Shown here: piece after piece, positions 29,547 to 39,343 of the stretch
Layout: each line of letters begins with the position of its first letter
How positions within the stretch are numbered: position 1 is the first letter of the stretch
DNA from: CAKZQX01 sp034436755
GTDB taxonomy: Bacteria; Chloroflexota; Chloroflexia; Chloroflexales; Chloroflexaceae
Assembly: GCA_034436755.1 (NCBI GenBank)
Contig: DAOTVB010000157.1
Location: forward strand, 1-64,000
DNA: 64,000 nucleotides
Reading direction: 5' to 3'
The notes under the pieces: generated by a model
Databases searched by the model: none
Seen by the model: only the letters and a program-made list of their open reading frames with translations
Told to the model about the DNA's origin: nothing
Position numbers and translations under genes: made by a program

Positions 29547-31838
29547 TTAGGGCAAATTGCCGGCCAGATCAGGCGCGCCGGCTTCCACATGCACGCCGTA
29601 GAGCTCATCCACCAGGGCGTCGATAGCCGCATCGGTGGCGCTGATCTCCTGCTGCAACTGATCCGGCTGTGGGAGGGTTGCCGGGGTGCGCATCTGTAGT
29701 TGCATCGCCAGCATGTGCCGGACCAGAGTGACCAGCCGATCATGGCGTGCGATATCGGCGGGGTTTGTGAAATCGATCACCCGGATGGGGAGTTGCCGTA
29801 GCCGTGATAGTTTGACCTGGGCAAAGACGCGGCCCCGCTCATGGGCCAGTTCCTGGTAGCAACCGGCGATATAACGCGAGTTCAGAATGCCCAGCAGATA
29901 CTCGATCTGGTAGGGTGACGGTGTGGTCGACACAATCGCCAGCAGGCTGCGCCCAAACCAGACGCCGGTCGTATCGAGTGTGGCAATAATGCGATCGGCG
30001 GTCTGGCGCAGCAGAAGCTTGGGTGCGGTTGCAAATACCTTCTGATGCAGATAGACCACCTCGCCGGGAAGGAGCAGGCTCTGGTAGTTGCTGCGGCAGT
30101 AGCGCGCGGTGTGGGGCGCGATCCAGTAGCGCCCGATATCGCCTCCTTTCCAGTACATTCGGTCGTCCGGATGCTCGGGTGGACCGATGTAGAACAATCG
30201 GCGCGCCAGGTCGCCCTGGCCTTTTGCCTGCATACCGACCCGCACCCGCTGATAGTTGATGCCCGCATCCATGCAGCGCACTCCCGGCCATTCGCCCAGT
30301 TTGACCGCTGGGGCAGTGCATGGTGGTGTCGCGGCAGCAAATTCCAGGTTGGCATTTGCGTGAAAAGCAAGCTGGCGAATTGGCTTGCCGGGTTGATCCG
30401 CCGCCAGTGCGGTGATGCGTTGCTCCGGCGGCATCGGCGCGAGCTGCAGCATGCACACCTGATAATCAGCCGCGGGTGGAGAGCGGCGCACGACAAACAT
30501 GCATGCCGGGCTGGTGACGTCACTGAACAGATCGTCACCCAGATCGACCAGCACCTGGATCTGCTGCTGGAGCAGGAGCGTGCGCACATCGCGGGCCCGG
30601 TGCTGCCGTAGGAGTGAGCCGGGTACGATCATGCCCAGTATGCCGTCGCGTCGGGTCAAACCCAGTCCGGCATCAATAAAGAGTTTGAAGCTGTCGGTGT
30701 GGTCCTGCGTGCTGGCAGGATACCGGGCATGAAAGTAGTCCCGGTGCGTATCAATTGCGCCGCCCCAGGGTGGGTTCCCCAGTACCAGATCAAAGCCGGG
30801 GTTGGTGGCGGCAAACACGGCCGGGAACTGCCTGACCCAGTCGAAGGGGCGTACCGGGTTGGTCATGGAAGCCGGCCGCATACACGGGGATGCGGCAAAG
30901 TCCGGACCGAGCAGCGCATGACCGCACTTGATCTGCGCCTCCAGCTTGGGCCAGGCCGGTGCATGGGGCGACAGGTCGGGCTGCCCCTCCAGTAACATAA
31001 GCAGCAGCAGCAGTTGTGTCACCGTAACCGCCATTGGGTCGATATCCACGCCGTAGAGGTGGGTTTCCAGGATGCGGGCGCGCTCAACCAGCGTCAACCG
31101 CCATGTGCCGTCCGCTCCCTCTTCGATGTGGTCGGGGTGCTGCTCCGGCCCAACGCTGAGATAGCGATCATGGTACCAATCCAGCAGATACTGGTATGCG
31201 CCCAGCAGAAACGCGCCCGTGCCGCAGGCGGGATCGAGGATGCGCAGGCGTGGCCTGCTCGCTCGTTGACCGGGAGAGTGTTCTGCCAGCAGTGGGCCGA
31301 CTGTCTGCCGGACCAGGTAATCTACCAGCGGCGGAGGCGTGTAGTACTGCCCCTGTGCCCGACGCGCATCCGGGCAGGCGTCCACCTCGATGGTGCCGTC
31401 CGGGGTTGTGCGTATGCTCGTTCCAGGCAACTGCTCGTAGATGCGGCTCAGGGTGGGAATGGAAAGGTGCGCGTATGCATTCGCCATATCAGCGGCGATA
31501 TGTGCGATAACCCGGCGTAGCGGCGCATCGGCAATGGTGCCGGCCAGGTTTTCTACCCGTTCAGCGCTGCATGGGTGGGGATAAAAAAGTTCCCCCAGGC
31601 GTGGGGCGATCTGCGGGCCGGCCAGCAGTGACCGCATCCCCTCATCAGCACCATCCCGCGCCGCGCGGATATGCAGAAACAGCAGGCGGGCAATGGTCTG
31701 CTGAACGGCCTGGGTCAGCGCGTACGGCGGGACCGCCGGCTCCCGCTCCAGGATCGCCCGGGCCAGCGTGGTCTGCCAGGTGGTGATCGCCTGGCTCAAG
31801 TGGTCGGGTACGCCGGAGGCAGCGGTACGCCGGTTCAT
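29547..31838 (-). CDS. Solitary N6-adenine DNA methyltransferase, Eco57I-like
   Basis: From ATG 31838 (AAGGAG upstream) the protein is 763 residues. Motif I is LDPACGTGAFLLGAY (about residue 200). The catalytic motif IV is NPPW in LVLGNPPWGGAID, and a target-recognition region fills the C-terminal 300 residues (LLPGEVVYLHQKVF, YQIEYLLGILNSRYIAG). The N-terminal 150 residues are helical and show no PD-(D/E)xK nuclease motif, and no restriction gene is nearby, so it looks like an orphan methylase. The open frame continues upstream through two family A elements, which is rejected as the start. BREX PglX is larger and has partners absent here. Confidence 0.85.
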   Translation of the reverse strand: MNRRTAASGVPDHLSQAITTWQTTLARAILEREPAVPPYALTQAVQQTIARLLFLHIRAARDGADEGMRSLLAGPQIAPRLGELFYPHPCSAERVENLAGTIADAPLRRVIAHIAADMANAYAHLSIPTLSRIYEQLPGTSIRTTPDGTIEVDACPDARRAQGQYYTPPPLVDYLVRQTVGPLLAEHSPGQRASRPRLRILDPACGTGAFLLGAYQYLLDWYHDRYLSVGPEQHPDHIEEGADGTWRLTLVERARILETHLYGVDIDPMAVTVTQLLLLLMLLEGQPDLSPHAPAWPKLEAQIKCGHALLGPDFAASPCMRPASMTNPVRPFDWVRQFPAVFAATNPGFDLVLGNPPWGGAIDTHRDYFHARYPASTQDHTDSFKLFIDAGLGLTRRDGILGMIVPGSLLRQHRARDVRTLLLQQQIQVLVDLGDDLFSDVTSPACMFVVRRSPPAADYQVCMLQLAPMPPEQRITALAADQPGKPIRQLAFHANANLEFAAATPPCTAPAVKLGEWPGVRCMDAGINYQRVRVGMQAKGQGDLARRLFYIGPPEHPDDRMYWKGGDIGRYWIAPHTARYCRSNYQSLLLPGEVVYLHQKVFATAPKLLLRQTADRIIATLDTTGVWFGRSLLAIVSTTPSPYQIEYLLGILNSRYIAGCYQELAHERGRVFAQVKLSRLRQLPIRVIDFTNPADIARHDRLVTLVRHMLAMQLQMRTPATLPQPDQLQQEISATDAAIDALVDELYGVHVEAGAPDLAGNLP

Positions 31839-31868
31839 GCGGGTTCCTGGCTCCTTCTTTGCATATCT

Positions 31869-32348
31869 TTCATTAACACGCGTTACGCGGTGTGAATTGC
31901 TCCGGCCTCGTGCCAGACCCGAACGCCGGCTTCGCCTGCGGCAGCGTGGTACTCCTTGTATTCTTGTTTCAAAAAAATTCACGTTGTGAATTTTTTTGAA
32001 ACAAGATCGGGTTTCTTCCACCCTGCCGGAGGCTGAAATGCCTTTCAGGTCAGGGACCGCGTAACTCGTGTCATTGACACGAGTTACGTGGTGGGAGTTT
32101 GGACCACGAACACCACGACATGAGCGAACACCGCGAAACGTCCAATGCTCACCTGCATCATGCGATCCCGGTTGGTGGCGGATATCGCCTCCGACAGGGC
32201 GGAAGAACCCATCTTTTTTCACAAAAAATTTGCACACAGTGCAAATTTTTTGTGAAAAAAGATCAAAATGTACCATGCTGCCGCAGGCGATTCTGCCGTT
32301 CACCAGATGAAACGCCCGGTTTGATGAACCGACCGCGTAACTCCTGTC
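31869..32348. mobile_element. Two adjacent family A elements
   Basis: Element one spans 31876-32070 and element two 32077-32348, in opposite orientations of their inner arms. Each has a perfect hairpin: 31962-32006 (21-bp stem, loop GTT) and 32212-32262 (24-bp stem, loop ACA). The flanks TCATTAA, TCATTGA and TCAATGA before, between and after look like diverged copies of one 7-bp target site, so the second probably inserted next to the first. Confidence 0.82.
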
Positions 32349-32485
32349 AATGAGTATAGAACGTGCATCCAGGATCGTCAATCGGGCTAATGCTACCGTA
32401 CATCTTCTGTGGTACCATACCAGGGAGCCACGGAAGCCGGGAAAGGTCGTCATGCCCGGCAACCTGAAACCTGAGGAGTAAACAA

Positions 32486-33283
32486 GTGGGATTATTGGAT
32501 GGTAAAAAAGGATTGGTGCTGGGAGTTGCCAATGAGCGTTCGATTGCCTGGGGTATTGCGCAGGCGCTCCACCGCGAAGGTGCGGACCTGGGCTTTACCT
32601 ACCTGGGGGATGCCCTGGAGCGGCGCGTGCGTCCGCTGGCAACCAGTCTTGATGCAAAGCTAATCGAACCCTGCGATGTGGGGAGCGATGAACAGATCGA
32701 TGCGTTAATGACGCGCGTGCGCGAAGTCTATGGCAGTCTGGATATTCTTATTCATGCGGTTGCGTTTGCCAACCGTGACGAACTCGACGGCTCGTTCCTG
32801 AAGACCAGTCGCGCGGGCTTTCGCACAGCGCTGGAGATCAGCGCCTACTCCCTGATTGCGCTGACCCGGGCAGCCGGCGATTTGCTGGCCCCTGGTGCCT
32901 CTATCATCACTATGAGCTATCATGGTTCCCAGCAGGTCATACCCAACTACAACGTGATGGGCGTGGCAAAGGCTGCGCTGGAAGCCAGTGTCCGTTATCT
33001 GGCGGCCGATGTGGGCCCGCGGGGGGTGCGGGTCAACGCCATCAGCGCCGGGCCGATTCGTACCCTGGCGGCCAGTGTTATCGGCGACTTTCGCGTGCTC
33101 CACCGGCAGTTTGCCGCGTCCGCTCCCCTGCGCCGCAATGTGACGAGCGCAGATGTCGGTAATACGGCGCTCTGGCTCTGTAGCGATCTTTCCAGTGCAG
33201 TAACCGGGGAAATCATCTATGTTGATGCAGGGTTCAATATTCTGGGGGTCCAGTTGGATGAGGGTGGGACAGGTGCCGGTTGA
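32486..33283 (+). CDS. fabI: Enoyl-ACP reductase (NADH)
   Basis: FabI performs the last reduction of each fatty-acid elongation cycle. The 265-residue short-chain dehydrogenase has the FabI-type start GLVLGVANERSIAWGIAQAL, DILIHAVAFAN, and the catalytic YNVMGVAKAALEASVRYLA with Tyr-x6-Lys. The NAISAGPIRTLAA loop also fits. GTG 32486 is preceded by GAGGAGT. The length is normal. It is followed after about 70 bp by a histidine phosphatase, possibly co-transcribed. Confidence 0.93.
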   Translation: MGLLDGKKGLVLGVANERSIAWGIAQALHREGADLGFTYLGDALERRVRPLATSLDAKLIEPCDVGSDEQIDALMTRVREVYGSLDILIHAVAFANRDELDGSFLKTSRAGFRTALEISAYSLIALTRAAGDLLAPGASIITMSYHGSQQVIPNYNVMGVAKAALEASVRYLAADVGPRGVRVNAISAGPIRTLAASVIGDFRVLHRQFAASAPLRRNVTSADVGNTALWLCSDLSSAVTGEIIYVDAGFNILGVQLDEGGTGAG

Positions 33284-33352
33284 GCGGGGCACCCAGGCGT
33301 TATATCGGTGTACAATACATCTATCAGACTAACATGCAAGTGAGGTGCAACT

Positions 33353-33970
33353 ATGCCACATCGTCTTACAACCCGCCTCCTACTCGTTCGTCACGCTGAG
33401 TCGCTGTCCAATGCTGCCGAGCGGTTGCAGGGCAGCGGGGATGATCCATTGACGTCTCGGGGTGAGGAACAGGCGCACCAGTTGGGTGCGTGGCTACAAA
33501 CAAATGGTTCCCGTATTCACGCATTGTTCAGCAGTCCGCTGCGGCGCGCCCAGCGAACTGCTGATATCATCGGCGCGGTGCTGGGCCTGCCGGTGCAAAC
33601 CCGTCCGGGACTGCGGGAGATTGGCATCGGAACATTGGAGGGGACGGACATGGCGACCTGGCGCGCAACGATCAAGAGTGGTACCTACACACCATGTCAG
33701 GGGGGCGAGGCGCCGTACGACTTTGTTGAGCGGGCACTGGGTACGCTGCATGGCCTGCTGGCTGCTAACGAGGACCGTACCATCCTGGTCATTACGCATG
33801 GGGCGGTGATCAGCGCCGCGCTGGCCTACTGGGTTGATCGGAATACGCTGCACTGGTCGCACTATGCGACAACGCAGAATACTGCCGTGAGTGAACTGCT
33901 GTTTGGCGAGCGGGTCGAACTGGTGCGCTACAACGATACGTCGCACCTGGCGGAGGAGTTGGTGTTTTAA
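33353..33970 (+). CDS. Histidine phosphatase (phosphoglycerate mutase family)
   Basis: The 205-residue protein shows the signature RHAESLSN (RHG motif with Ala for Gly) at residue about 14. LFSSPLRRAQRTADII, LREIGIGTLEG and the second catalytic histidine in ILVITHGAVI follow. Such enzymes remove phosphate from sugars, nucleotides or cofactors via a phosphohistidine. The substrate cannot be told. It lies downstream of fabI on the same strand. Confidence 0.88.
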   Translation: MPHRLTTRLLLVRHAESLSNAAERLQGSGDDPLTSRGEEQAHQLGAWLQTNGSRIHALFSSPLRRAQRTADIIGAVLGLPVQTRPGLREIGIGTLEGTDMATWRATIKSGTYTPCQGGEAPYDFVERALGTLHGLLAANEDRTILVITHGAVISAALAYWVDRNTLHWSHYATTQNTAVSELLFGERVELVRYNDTSHLAEELVF

Positions 33971-34023
33971 CGGCGTGCGTCTGTCTTATGGACTCTGAAC
34001 ATAAAAACCGGGCATTGCTGGAT

Positions 34024-34232
34024 TGGAGTCCCGGCTTCCGCCGGATCAGGCGTTCCCGCCGTATGCCACTGTCCCGGCAGGCATTCCACCGGCGAATGAA
34101 TGTTGCCTGTTGCATCCCGGGCTCGCCGCTCAGGAGTCCCGGCTTCCGCCGGATCAGGCGTTCCCGGCAGGATGCTGCTGTTCCGGCAGGCATTCTACCG
34201 GCGAAAGTCGGGACTCCCGGTCATTTCATATC
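34024..34232. repeat. Family C repeats, two tandem copies
   Basis: GAGTCCCGGCTTCCGCCGG starts at 34026 and again at 34131. Each unit holds ATCAGGCGTTCCCG and GCAGGCATTC, and ends ACCGGCGAA. The second closes with GTCGGGACTCCCGG, so each unit can fold back. A related copy is nested in the family B element near 14.3 kb. Confidence 0.75.
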
Positions 34233-34283
34233 CGGGCTATTTCCAAAAATCATGAGATAAACCTATGCCGCCGGCATGCTGCT

Positions 34284-35504
34284 TCAAACCGGTTCCCCCA
34301 CCCACTCTTTCCCCAACCAGTCCCGGTAGACCTCGGCAAAGCGTCCCGCGACAATGCCGGCGCGTACCTCGGCCATCAGGTTGAGCAGGAAGGCGATGTT
34401 GTGCAGGCTGACCAGTCGGATGCCCAGCAACTCTTTGGCGCGGAAGAGGTAGTGAATGTAGGCGCGCGAGAAGGTGCGGCAGGTTTCGCAGGGGCATCCT
34501 GCTTGCAGTGGACCGTCATCCTCGCGTAGGGCGGCATTCGAGAGGTTGAGCTTCCAGTTGCGCTCCCGGTCACGTACCAGCGCCGTGCCATGCCGCCCCA
34601 GCCGTGTGGGGCTGACACAATCGAACATATCGATTCCCCGGGCTACGCACTCCAGCAGGTCGTCCACATCGCCGATGCCCAGCAGATGCCGCGCCATCCG
34701 GTCGGGCGTGTGCGGCACGCTCATATCCACGACGGCGTACATCTGCTCCTTGTGGTTGCCCAGCGATCCGCCGATGGAGAGCCCATCAAACGGCAGCGCG
34801 CCGATAAACTGGGCACTCTCACGGCGCAGGTCGGGGAAGACGCCCCCATGGACAATCCCGAACAGCGCTTGCCGGGGCGGGAAATCCGCCGCAGACGGGG
34901 GGTAGACCTGCTGGTGATAGGTCAGGCAGCGCTGTTCCCAGATATGGGTACGGGCCATGCTCTGCGCGGTGTAGTCATACCCGGCGCGGAAAGGCGGCAG
35001 TTCGTCAAAGCAGAGAATAATATCCGCGCCAAGGGCATGCTGCACCTCAATACTGCGCTCCGGTGTGAAAACATGCCGCGAGCCGTCCAGGTAGGAGCGG
35101 AAGATAACCCCATCCTCGGTGACTTTCACCATGCCCGGTTGGGCATTGGGGTGCGCCGGACGGCGGCCCTTGATCTCGTCGGCGATGCCGCCGTAGACCA
35201 GGGAGAAGACCTGAAAGCCGCCACTATCGGTGAGGATCGGTCCATCCCAGGCCATAAAGTGGTGCAACCCGCCATGCCGGGCAATCAGTTCGTGCCCCGG
35301 TTGCAGGTAGAGATGATAGGTGTTACCGAGAATAATCTGCGCGCCATGATCGCGCACCTCGGCGGGCGTAAGCGATTTAACGGTGCCGCGCGTGCCCACC
35401 GGCATAAACACGGGCGTCTCCACCGGGCCGTGGGCCGTCTGTAGCACCCCGGTGCGGGCGCGGCTGCCCGCGTCGCGGGCGGTGATGGTAAACATATCCG
35501 GCAT
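34284..35504 (-). CDS. tgt: Queuine tRNA-ribosyltransferase
   Basis: Tgt exchanges G34 of tRNAs with GUN anticodons (Asn, Asp, His, Tyr) for the queuosine precursor. The 406-residue TIM barrel shows TPVFMPVGTRGTVKSLTP, ILGNTYHLYLQPG, LTDSGGFQVFSL with the catalytic Asp, and the zinc site CPCETCRTFSR with the later histidine LHNIAFLLNL. The length is normal. tRNA substrates with GUN anticodons occur in the array at 19-23 kb. No other queuosine gene is in the window. Confidence 0.95.
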   Translation of the reverse strand: MPDMFTITARDAGSRARTGVLQTAHGPVETPVFMPVGTRGTVKSLTPAEVRDHGAQIILGNTYHLYLQPGHELIARHGGLHHFMAWDGPILTDSGGFQVFSLVYGGIADEIKGRRPAHPNAQPGMVKVTEDGVIFRSYLDGSRHVFTPERSIEVQHALGADIILCFDELPPFRAGYDYTAQSMARTHIWEQRCLTYHQQVYPPSAADFPPRQALFGIVHGGVFPDLRRESAQFIGALPFDGLSIGGSLGNHKEQMYAVVDMSVPHTPDRMARHLLGIGDVDDLLECVARGIDMFDCVSPTRLGRHGTALVRDRERNWKLNLSNAALREDDGPLQAGCPCETCRTFSRAYIHYLFRAKELLGIRLVSLHNIAFLLNLMAEVRAGIVAGRFAEVYRDWLGKEWVGEPV

Positions 35505-35636
35505 AATTGTTTAATTGTTTGAATGATCATGCGGCGGGAAGTGCAGCGGTGCAGCTTCACCTCGTCGCGGCTATGCGTGCGTAAACCGAGAGTCTATGAT
35601 ACCACATTGTGTCTGCTCCGGTAGGAGGGTGAAAGG

Positions 35637-36434
35637 TTACTCGGACGGCGGCTCCGTCCGGGTGTCCTGCCAGGTCTGCAGGCGCGTTGTTACCCAGGCG
35701 GCATCGGCCGGTGGCAGTGCCGGCGAGGGAACACGGCTGATATAATCAACACTCTCGGCATAGTGCGCGCGTGCATACACCGTTGTAAAGACCGCCTGGA
35801 GGTCAATCGGTACATCGGCAAATGAATGAGACAGCGGTACCGCAATCGTGGGTAACGGGTCGCGCAGATTGATATACCAGACCTCGTATGCGCGTAAACT
35901 ATCTCCACGCTTCAGCAGCGCATAGTAATCACTTCTGCCCGCAACTTCGGGATGGCGTTCACCCGCTCGCAGCAGATCGATTTCAATCCAGTGGGAGGAT
36001 GAAGTCATGACCGCCTCCCGTTTACGGAGAAAGGCGGCACGCCCCTGACTTCCCGCCGCTTTGTTGAATGGTAACAAAACTTCTATTGTTGTAATTACGG
36101 CGCGGGTGCGCGTATCCCGAATTTCGAGGTAACGGTCATGAATTATCTCTTTTGCCAGCGGCTCGACCAGTGTCGGCGTGGTTATCTTGCCGACTGGTGG
36201 TGCAGTTGGTGTGTCGCGTGGTCCACGCACCAGGTAGAGATCCGGCACAATCTGCCGGCGTGTCGGGTCGTCGGGGGCAGTAATGTAGACGCGTTCCTCA
36301 ATCGCCACAAAAAAGTGCGGCGATACCGGATCGGCCAGAATATCGCTGATCGTATTGATCAGGCGGCTATGGACACCGGGCCATGCGCCCGGCTCTTCCA
36401 GGAAGGGGTCCATGCCCGGAAAAGGTTGCTGCAT
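35637..36434 (-). CDS. DUF4058-family protein
   Basis: The 265-residue protein begins MQQPFPGMDPFLEEPGAWPG, which I recall as the hallmark of DUF4058, common in Chloroflexota, Cyanobacteria and Planctomycetes. IEVLLPFNKAAGSQGRAAFL and IEIDLLRAGERHP belong to the same family and have a nuclease-like look, but no function is known. A short remnant of the same C-terminus lies just upstream (36500-36560), so the gene was once duplicated. Confidence 0.85.
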   Translation of the reverse strand: MQQPFPGMDPFLEEPGAWPGVHSRLINTISDILADPVSPHFFVAIEERVYITAPDDPTRRQIVPDLYLVRGPRDTPTAPPVGKITTPTLVEPLAKEIIHDRYLEIRDTRTRAVITTIEVLLPFNKAAGSQGRAAFLRKREAVMTSSSHWIEIDLLRAGERHPEVAGRSDYYALLKRGDSLRAYEVWYINLRDPLPTIAVPLSHSFADVPIDLQAVFTTVYARAHYAESVDYISRVPSPALPPADAAWVTTRLQTWQDTRTEPPSE

Positions 36435-36499
36435 AGCGCTGATCTCCTTTCTGATAAACGCATCGCCAAGTGTGGTAACGGGAATGGCACTATTTATGA

Positions 36500-36560
36500 T
36501 ACCACATCAACCGGCAGCAGTGCCGGCAAGGGAACGCGGCTGGTATAATCAACCCTCAGA
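36500..36560 (-). pseudogene. DUF4058 C-terminal remnant
   Basis: The minus strand encodes VDYTSRVPLPALLPVD, close to VDYISRVPSPALPPAD of the complete gene next to it. Nothing else of the gene remains. Confidence 0.6.
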
Positions 36561-36607
36561 CGTGCCATCCTGGAAGCCCCGTTGCGCGGGGAAGAGGAAC
36601 AAGCAAC

Positions 36608-37782
36608 ATGACGAGACAAGTTCATCGGTTTCCTGAGCGGGGAGGTCGGCTTATGCCGTTGAGCGCTCTGCTGCTGGTTGTGTTGCTGTCGGTTGTGCCG
36701 GCTCCGGGTGCTACCGGCGATGGCCGGTTGTTGAGCAGCATGACGCTCTACGACGGCAGTAGCGGCGTTACTCCCGACGAGAGCGGTGCCGCGCCGGACG
36801 CGCCCTGATTTAGCTTCACGACAGCGAATCCGGTTAATCCATCCACCGTTGCGACCCAGGTAGCCAATGGCTCCGCCAGTTTTAACCCCCTGGCAGCCGG
36901 TCTGGTTACTTACGAACTGGATATTCAAAACGACAGCTACGAACTGCGCGCCAACGGCACTGCGGTGCTCTCCGGGATGCTCCGGGATTATACCGGCTTT
37001 ACTGGTCCCCTCGATCCCTACGAAACCGCCAATTTTATCTTCCTGGGGGATAACACTTCCTCGGCCCGGGCGCGGGTTGCGATCAACGCGGTACAGTTGC
37101 AAGTCGGCTCCACTTCGGGGACGCTGGCTTTTAGCCAGATGGCATACAGTGCCAACGAGGGCAACAGCGCTGCTCCGGCTACGGTCATCGCCACGATCAC
37201 GCGCACAGTCGGCACGACGGGTGCGGTTAGCGTGGAGGTTGTCCGCACGGGGGGTACTGCCACGCCGGGCGTTGACTACACAGATACTTTCCCCATCACG
37301 GTTACTTTTGCCGATGGTGAAACCAGCCAGGCGGTAACGCTGCCGGTTGTGGGTGACGCCGGGTATGAGCCGGATGAGACGCTGCTGCTGGGGCTACGCA
37401 ATCCGAGTGGCGGGGCGGTCCTGGGCAGCCCGATCAGCGCAACTGTCGCCCTGACCAACGACGATGCGCCGCCTGTAACCATTGACAGCGCACCGGACGA
37501 TCCGACAACTGCCACCGAAGCTACCTTCGTATTCAGCGGCCCGTCGGATGCGGGTGGCCTGGCCCGGTACGAGTGCCGGCTGGATATGGCCGACTGGGTC
37601 GCCTGCAGCAGTAGAGCTATAGCGCCCTGGGTGAAGGTCTGCATAATTTCCAGGTCCGGGCTATCGCCAGTTCAGGCACACCAGGAGAGCCCGCCGGCCA
37701 TACCTGGAGTGTCACCAGCGTGCCGCAGGAACCGACCAGCAATACTACGCTTTACCTGCCGCTGTTGGTACGCCAGTCTTGA
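36608..37782 (+). pseudogene. Broken secreted Calx-beta-domain protein
   Basis: The gene encodes a signal peptide (LMPLSALLLVVLLSVVPAPG), then meets an in-frame TGA at 36806-36808. It continues in the same frame through a Calx-beta domain (MAYSANEGNSAAPATVIATI, DGETSQAVTLPVVGD, LTNDD) and an Ig-like repeat ending YECRLDMADWVACSS. Near 37612 the frame shifts, and the proper end follows in another frame: YSALGEGLHNFQVRAIA to TLYLPLLVRQS, stop at 37780. Two breaks argue for decay rather than a sequencing slip. The end motif 'LYLPLLVR' matches the 'VYLPLLAK' of the protein at 9.3 kb. Confidence 0.72.
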
Positions 37783-37906
37783 ACTACCAATGATAAGATC
37801 GCTACGACGCATTTGTAACGGCGCTGCTATAACGTCTCTCCTGGACCACTTCTTGCAATGCCTGCTACGGGTTTTAAGGAAGAAGTGTTTGAGAGGAGAC
37901 GGAACT

Positions 37907-39322
37907 GTGCAACTCTACCGTCAGATGTTAGTGATTGCCGGCCTGCTATTGCTGCTTGTGCCGGCCGGTATTGGCCAGGCGCAGCAAGCTGATCTGGCGA
38001 TTGCAATCCAACCGGAGAGCGGTCCGCCAGGCACGGAGGTTACGATTACCGGTCAGGGTGCGCCGCCCAACACCTCGGTTCAGGTGCTCTTTGCGCCATT
38101 TAATGATCCGGCGGCCTGCCGTACCGGGCGCGGCGCAGAGAGTGTCGCCGTTGTCACTGCGGACGCCAACGGCAGTTTTAGCGCCACCCATACGGCGCAG
38201 CGGTTGAGTGCGGAACAGGCCGGGAATACCTATCTGGCGCAACTCAACGAGGGCCCGACGCCCCGCCCCAACTCCAATCTGGAGTGCTTCACCTTTGGGC
38301 AGCAGCAGGACGCGCGCTACTTTCCGGAGACGGATCACACCGTGAGCGGTGAGTTCCTGAACTACTGGCAGCAGCAGGGCGCTCTGGCCGTCTTTGGCTA
38401 CCCGCTGACGGATCGCCTCCGGGAGGAGGGCCGCGATGTGCAATATTTTGAGCGGCAGCGCTTTGAGTTGCACCCTGAGAACCAGCCGCCCTACAACATC
38501 CTGCTGGGCCGGCTCGGCGCGCAACTGCTGGAGCGCCAGGGCGTTGACTGGCAGGCGGATCGGGAACCGACGCGCGAACCGCAGTGTATCTGGTTTGATC
38601 AGACCATGCAGAATGTCTGCAATCAGGGTGATGATGTTGGCTTCCGCTCCTACTGGAGCAACAACGGCCTGGAGTTCGATGGGCAGCCGGGCACCAGTTT
38701 TGCCGAGAGCCTGGCGCTCTTTGGCTATCCGCTGACCACGGCGCAGGTTGAGACCAACAGCAGCGGCGATCAGGTGTTGACGCAGTGGTTTGAGCGGGCG
38801 CGCTTCGAGTGGCACCCGGATAACCCGGCGGGATCACAGGTGCTGCTGGGGCGGCTAGGGGCCGAACTGCTGCAGGGCGGCGGCGCACCGGAGCCACAAC
38901 CGGAGCCACCCGTCTTTAACCAGGTGCAGATCTACTTTATCGCGCTGGGCGATGCGGGGCAGTCCGGTGTGGCAATTGGCTGTGACGACAGCGCCGTGCC
39001 GGTGGATGTCTCCATCGAGCCGACCACGGCTCCACTTACGGCGGCCCTGGAGACTCTCTTTGCCGTTGACAGCCAGTATTATGGGCAGTCGGGACTCTAC
39101 AATGTGTTCTATCAATCCGATATACAACTGGAAAGCGCCACGGTTGAAAATGGCCTGGCAACGATCAACCTGTCGGGCGACCTTCAGCCTGGTGGTGCAT
39201 GCGATAATCCCCGGGTAGAGGCACAGATCGAGCAGACGGCGCTCCAGTTCCCAACGGTTGATGAGGTGGACATTTTTCTAAATGGTCAACCGCTGGAGGA
39301 GGTGCTGGCAGGCAGTGCCTGA
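37907..39322 (+). CDS. Secreted GerMN-domain protein with doubled FGYP modules
   Basis: From GTG 37907, with GAGGAGA upstream, the protein is 471 residues with a signal peptide ending near GIGQAQQ. An Ig/IPT-like domain (GPPGTEVTITGQGAPPN) comes first. Two copies of a module follow with FLNYWQQQGALAVFGYPLTD and YFERQRFELHPENQ, repeated as FGYPLTTAQ and WFERARFEWHPDN. The last 130 residues form a GerMN domain (VQIYFIAL to VDIFLNGQPLEEVL). The modules are frequent in Chloroflexota. It presumably binds cell wall or polymer outside the cell. The longer open frame joining it to the upstream broken gene is an artefact of the frameshift. Confidence 0.83.
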   Translation: MQLYRQMLVIAGLLLLLVPAGIGQAQQADLAIAIQPESGPPGTEVTITGQGAPPNTSVQVLFAPFNDPAACRTGRGAESVAVVTADANGSFSATHTAQRLSAEQAGNTYLAQLNEGPTPRPNSNLECFTFGQQQDARYFPETDHTVSGEFLNYWQQQGALAVFGYPLTDRLREEGRDVQYFERQRFELHPENQPPYNILLGRLGAQLLERQGVDWQADREPTREPQCIWFDQTMQNVCNQGDDVGFRSYWSNNGLEFDGQPGTSFAESLALFGYPLTTAQVETNSSGDQVLTQWFERARFEWHPDNPAGSQVLLGRLGAELLQGGGAPEPQPEPPVFNQVQIYFIALGDAGQSGVAIGCDDSAVPVDVSIEPTTAPLTAALETLFAVDSQYYGQSGLYNVFYQSDIQLESATVENGLATINLSGDLQPGGACDNPRVEAQIEQTALQFPTVDEVDIFLNGQPLEEVLAGSA

Positions 39323-39343
39323 TCATCTGCGATGAACTATAGG

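Noticed and set aside
31839..32462. Longer start for the methyltransferase (971 residues)
   Set aside because: The extra 200 codons run through two family A elements including their hairpins. A good ribosome-binding site precedes ATG 31838.
36965..39322. A single 785-residue protein joining the Calx-beta and GerMN genes
   Set aside because: The frame is continuous only because of a frameshift. The GerMN gene has its own GTG, ribosome-binding site and signal peptide.
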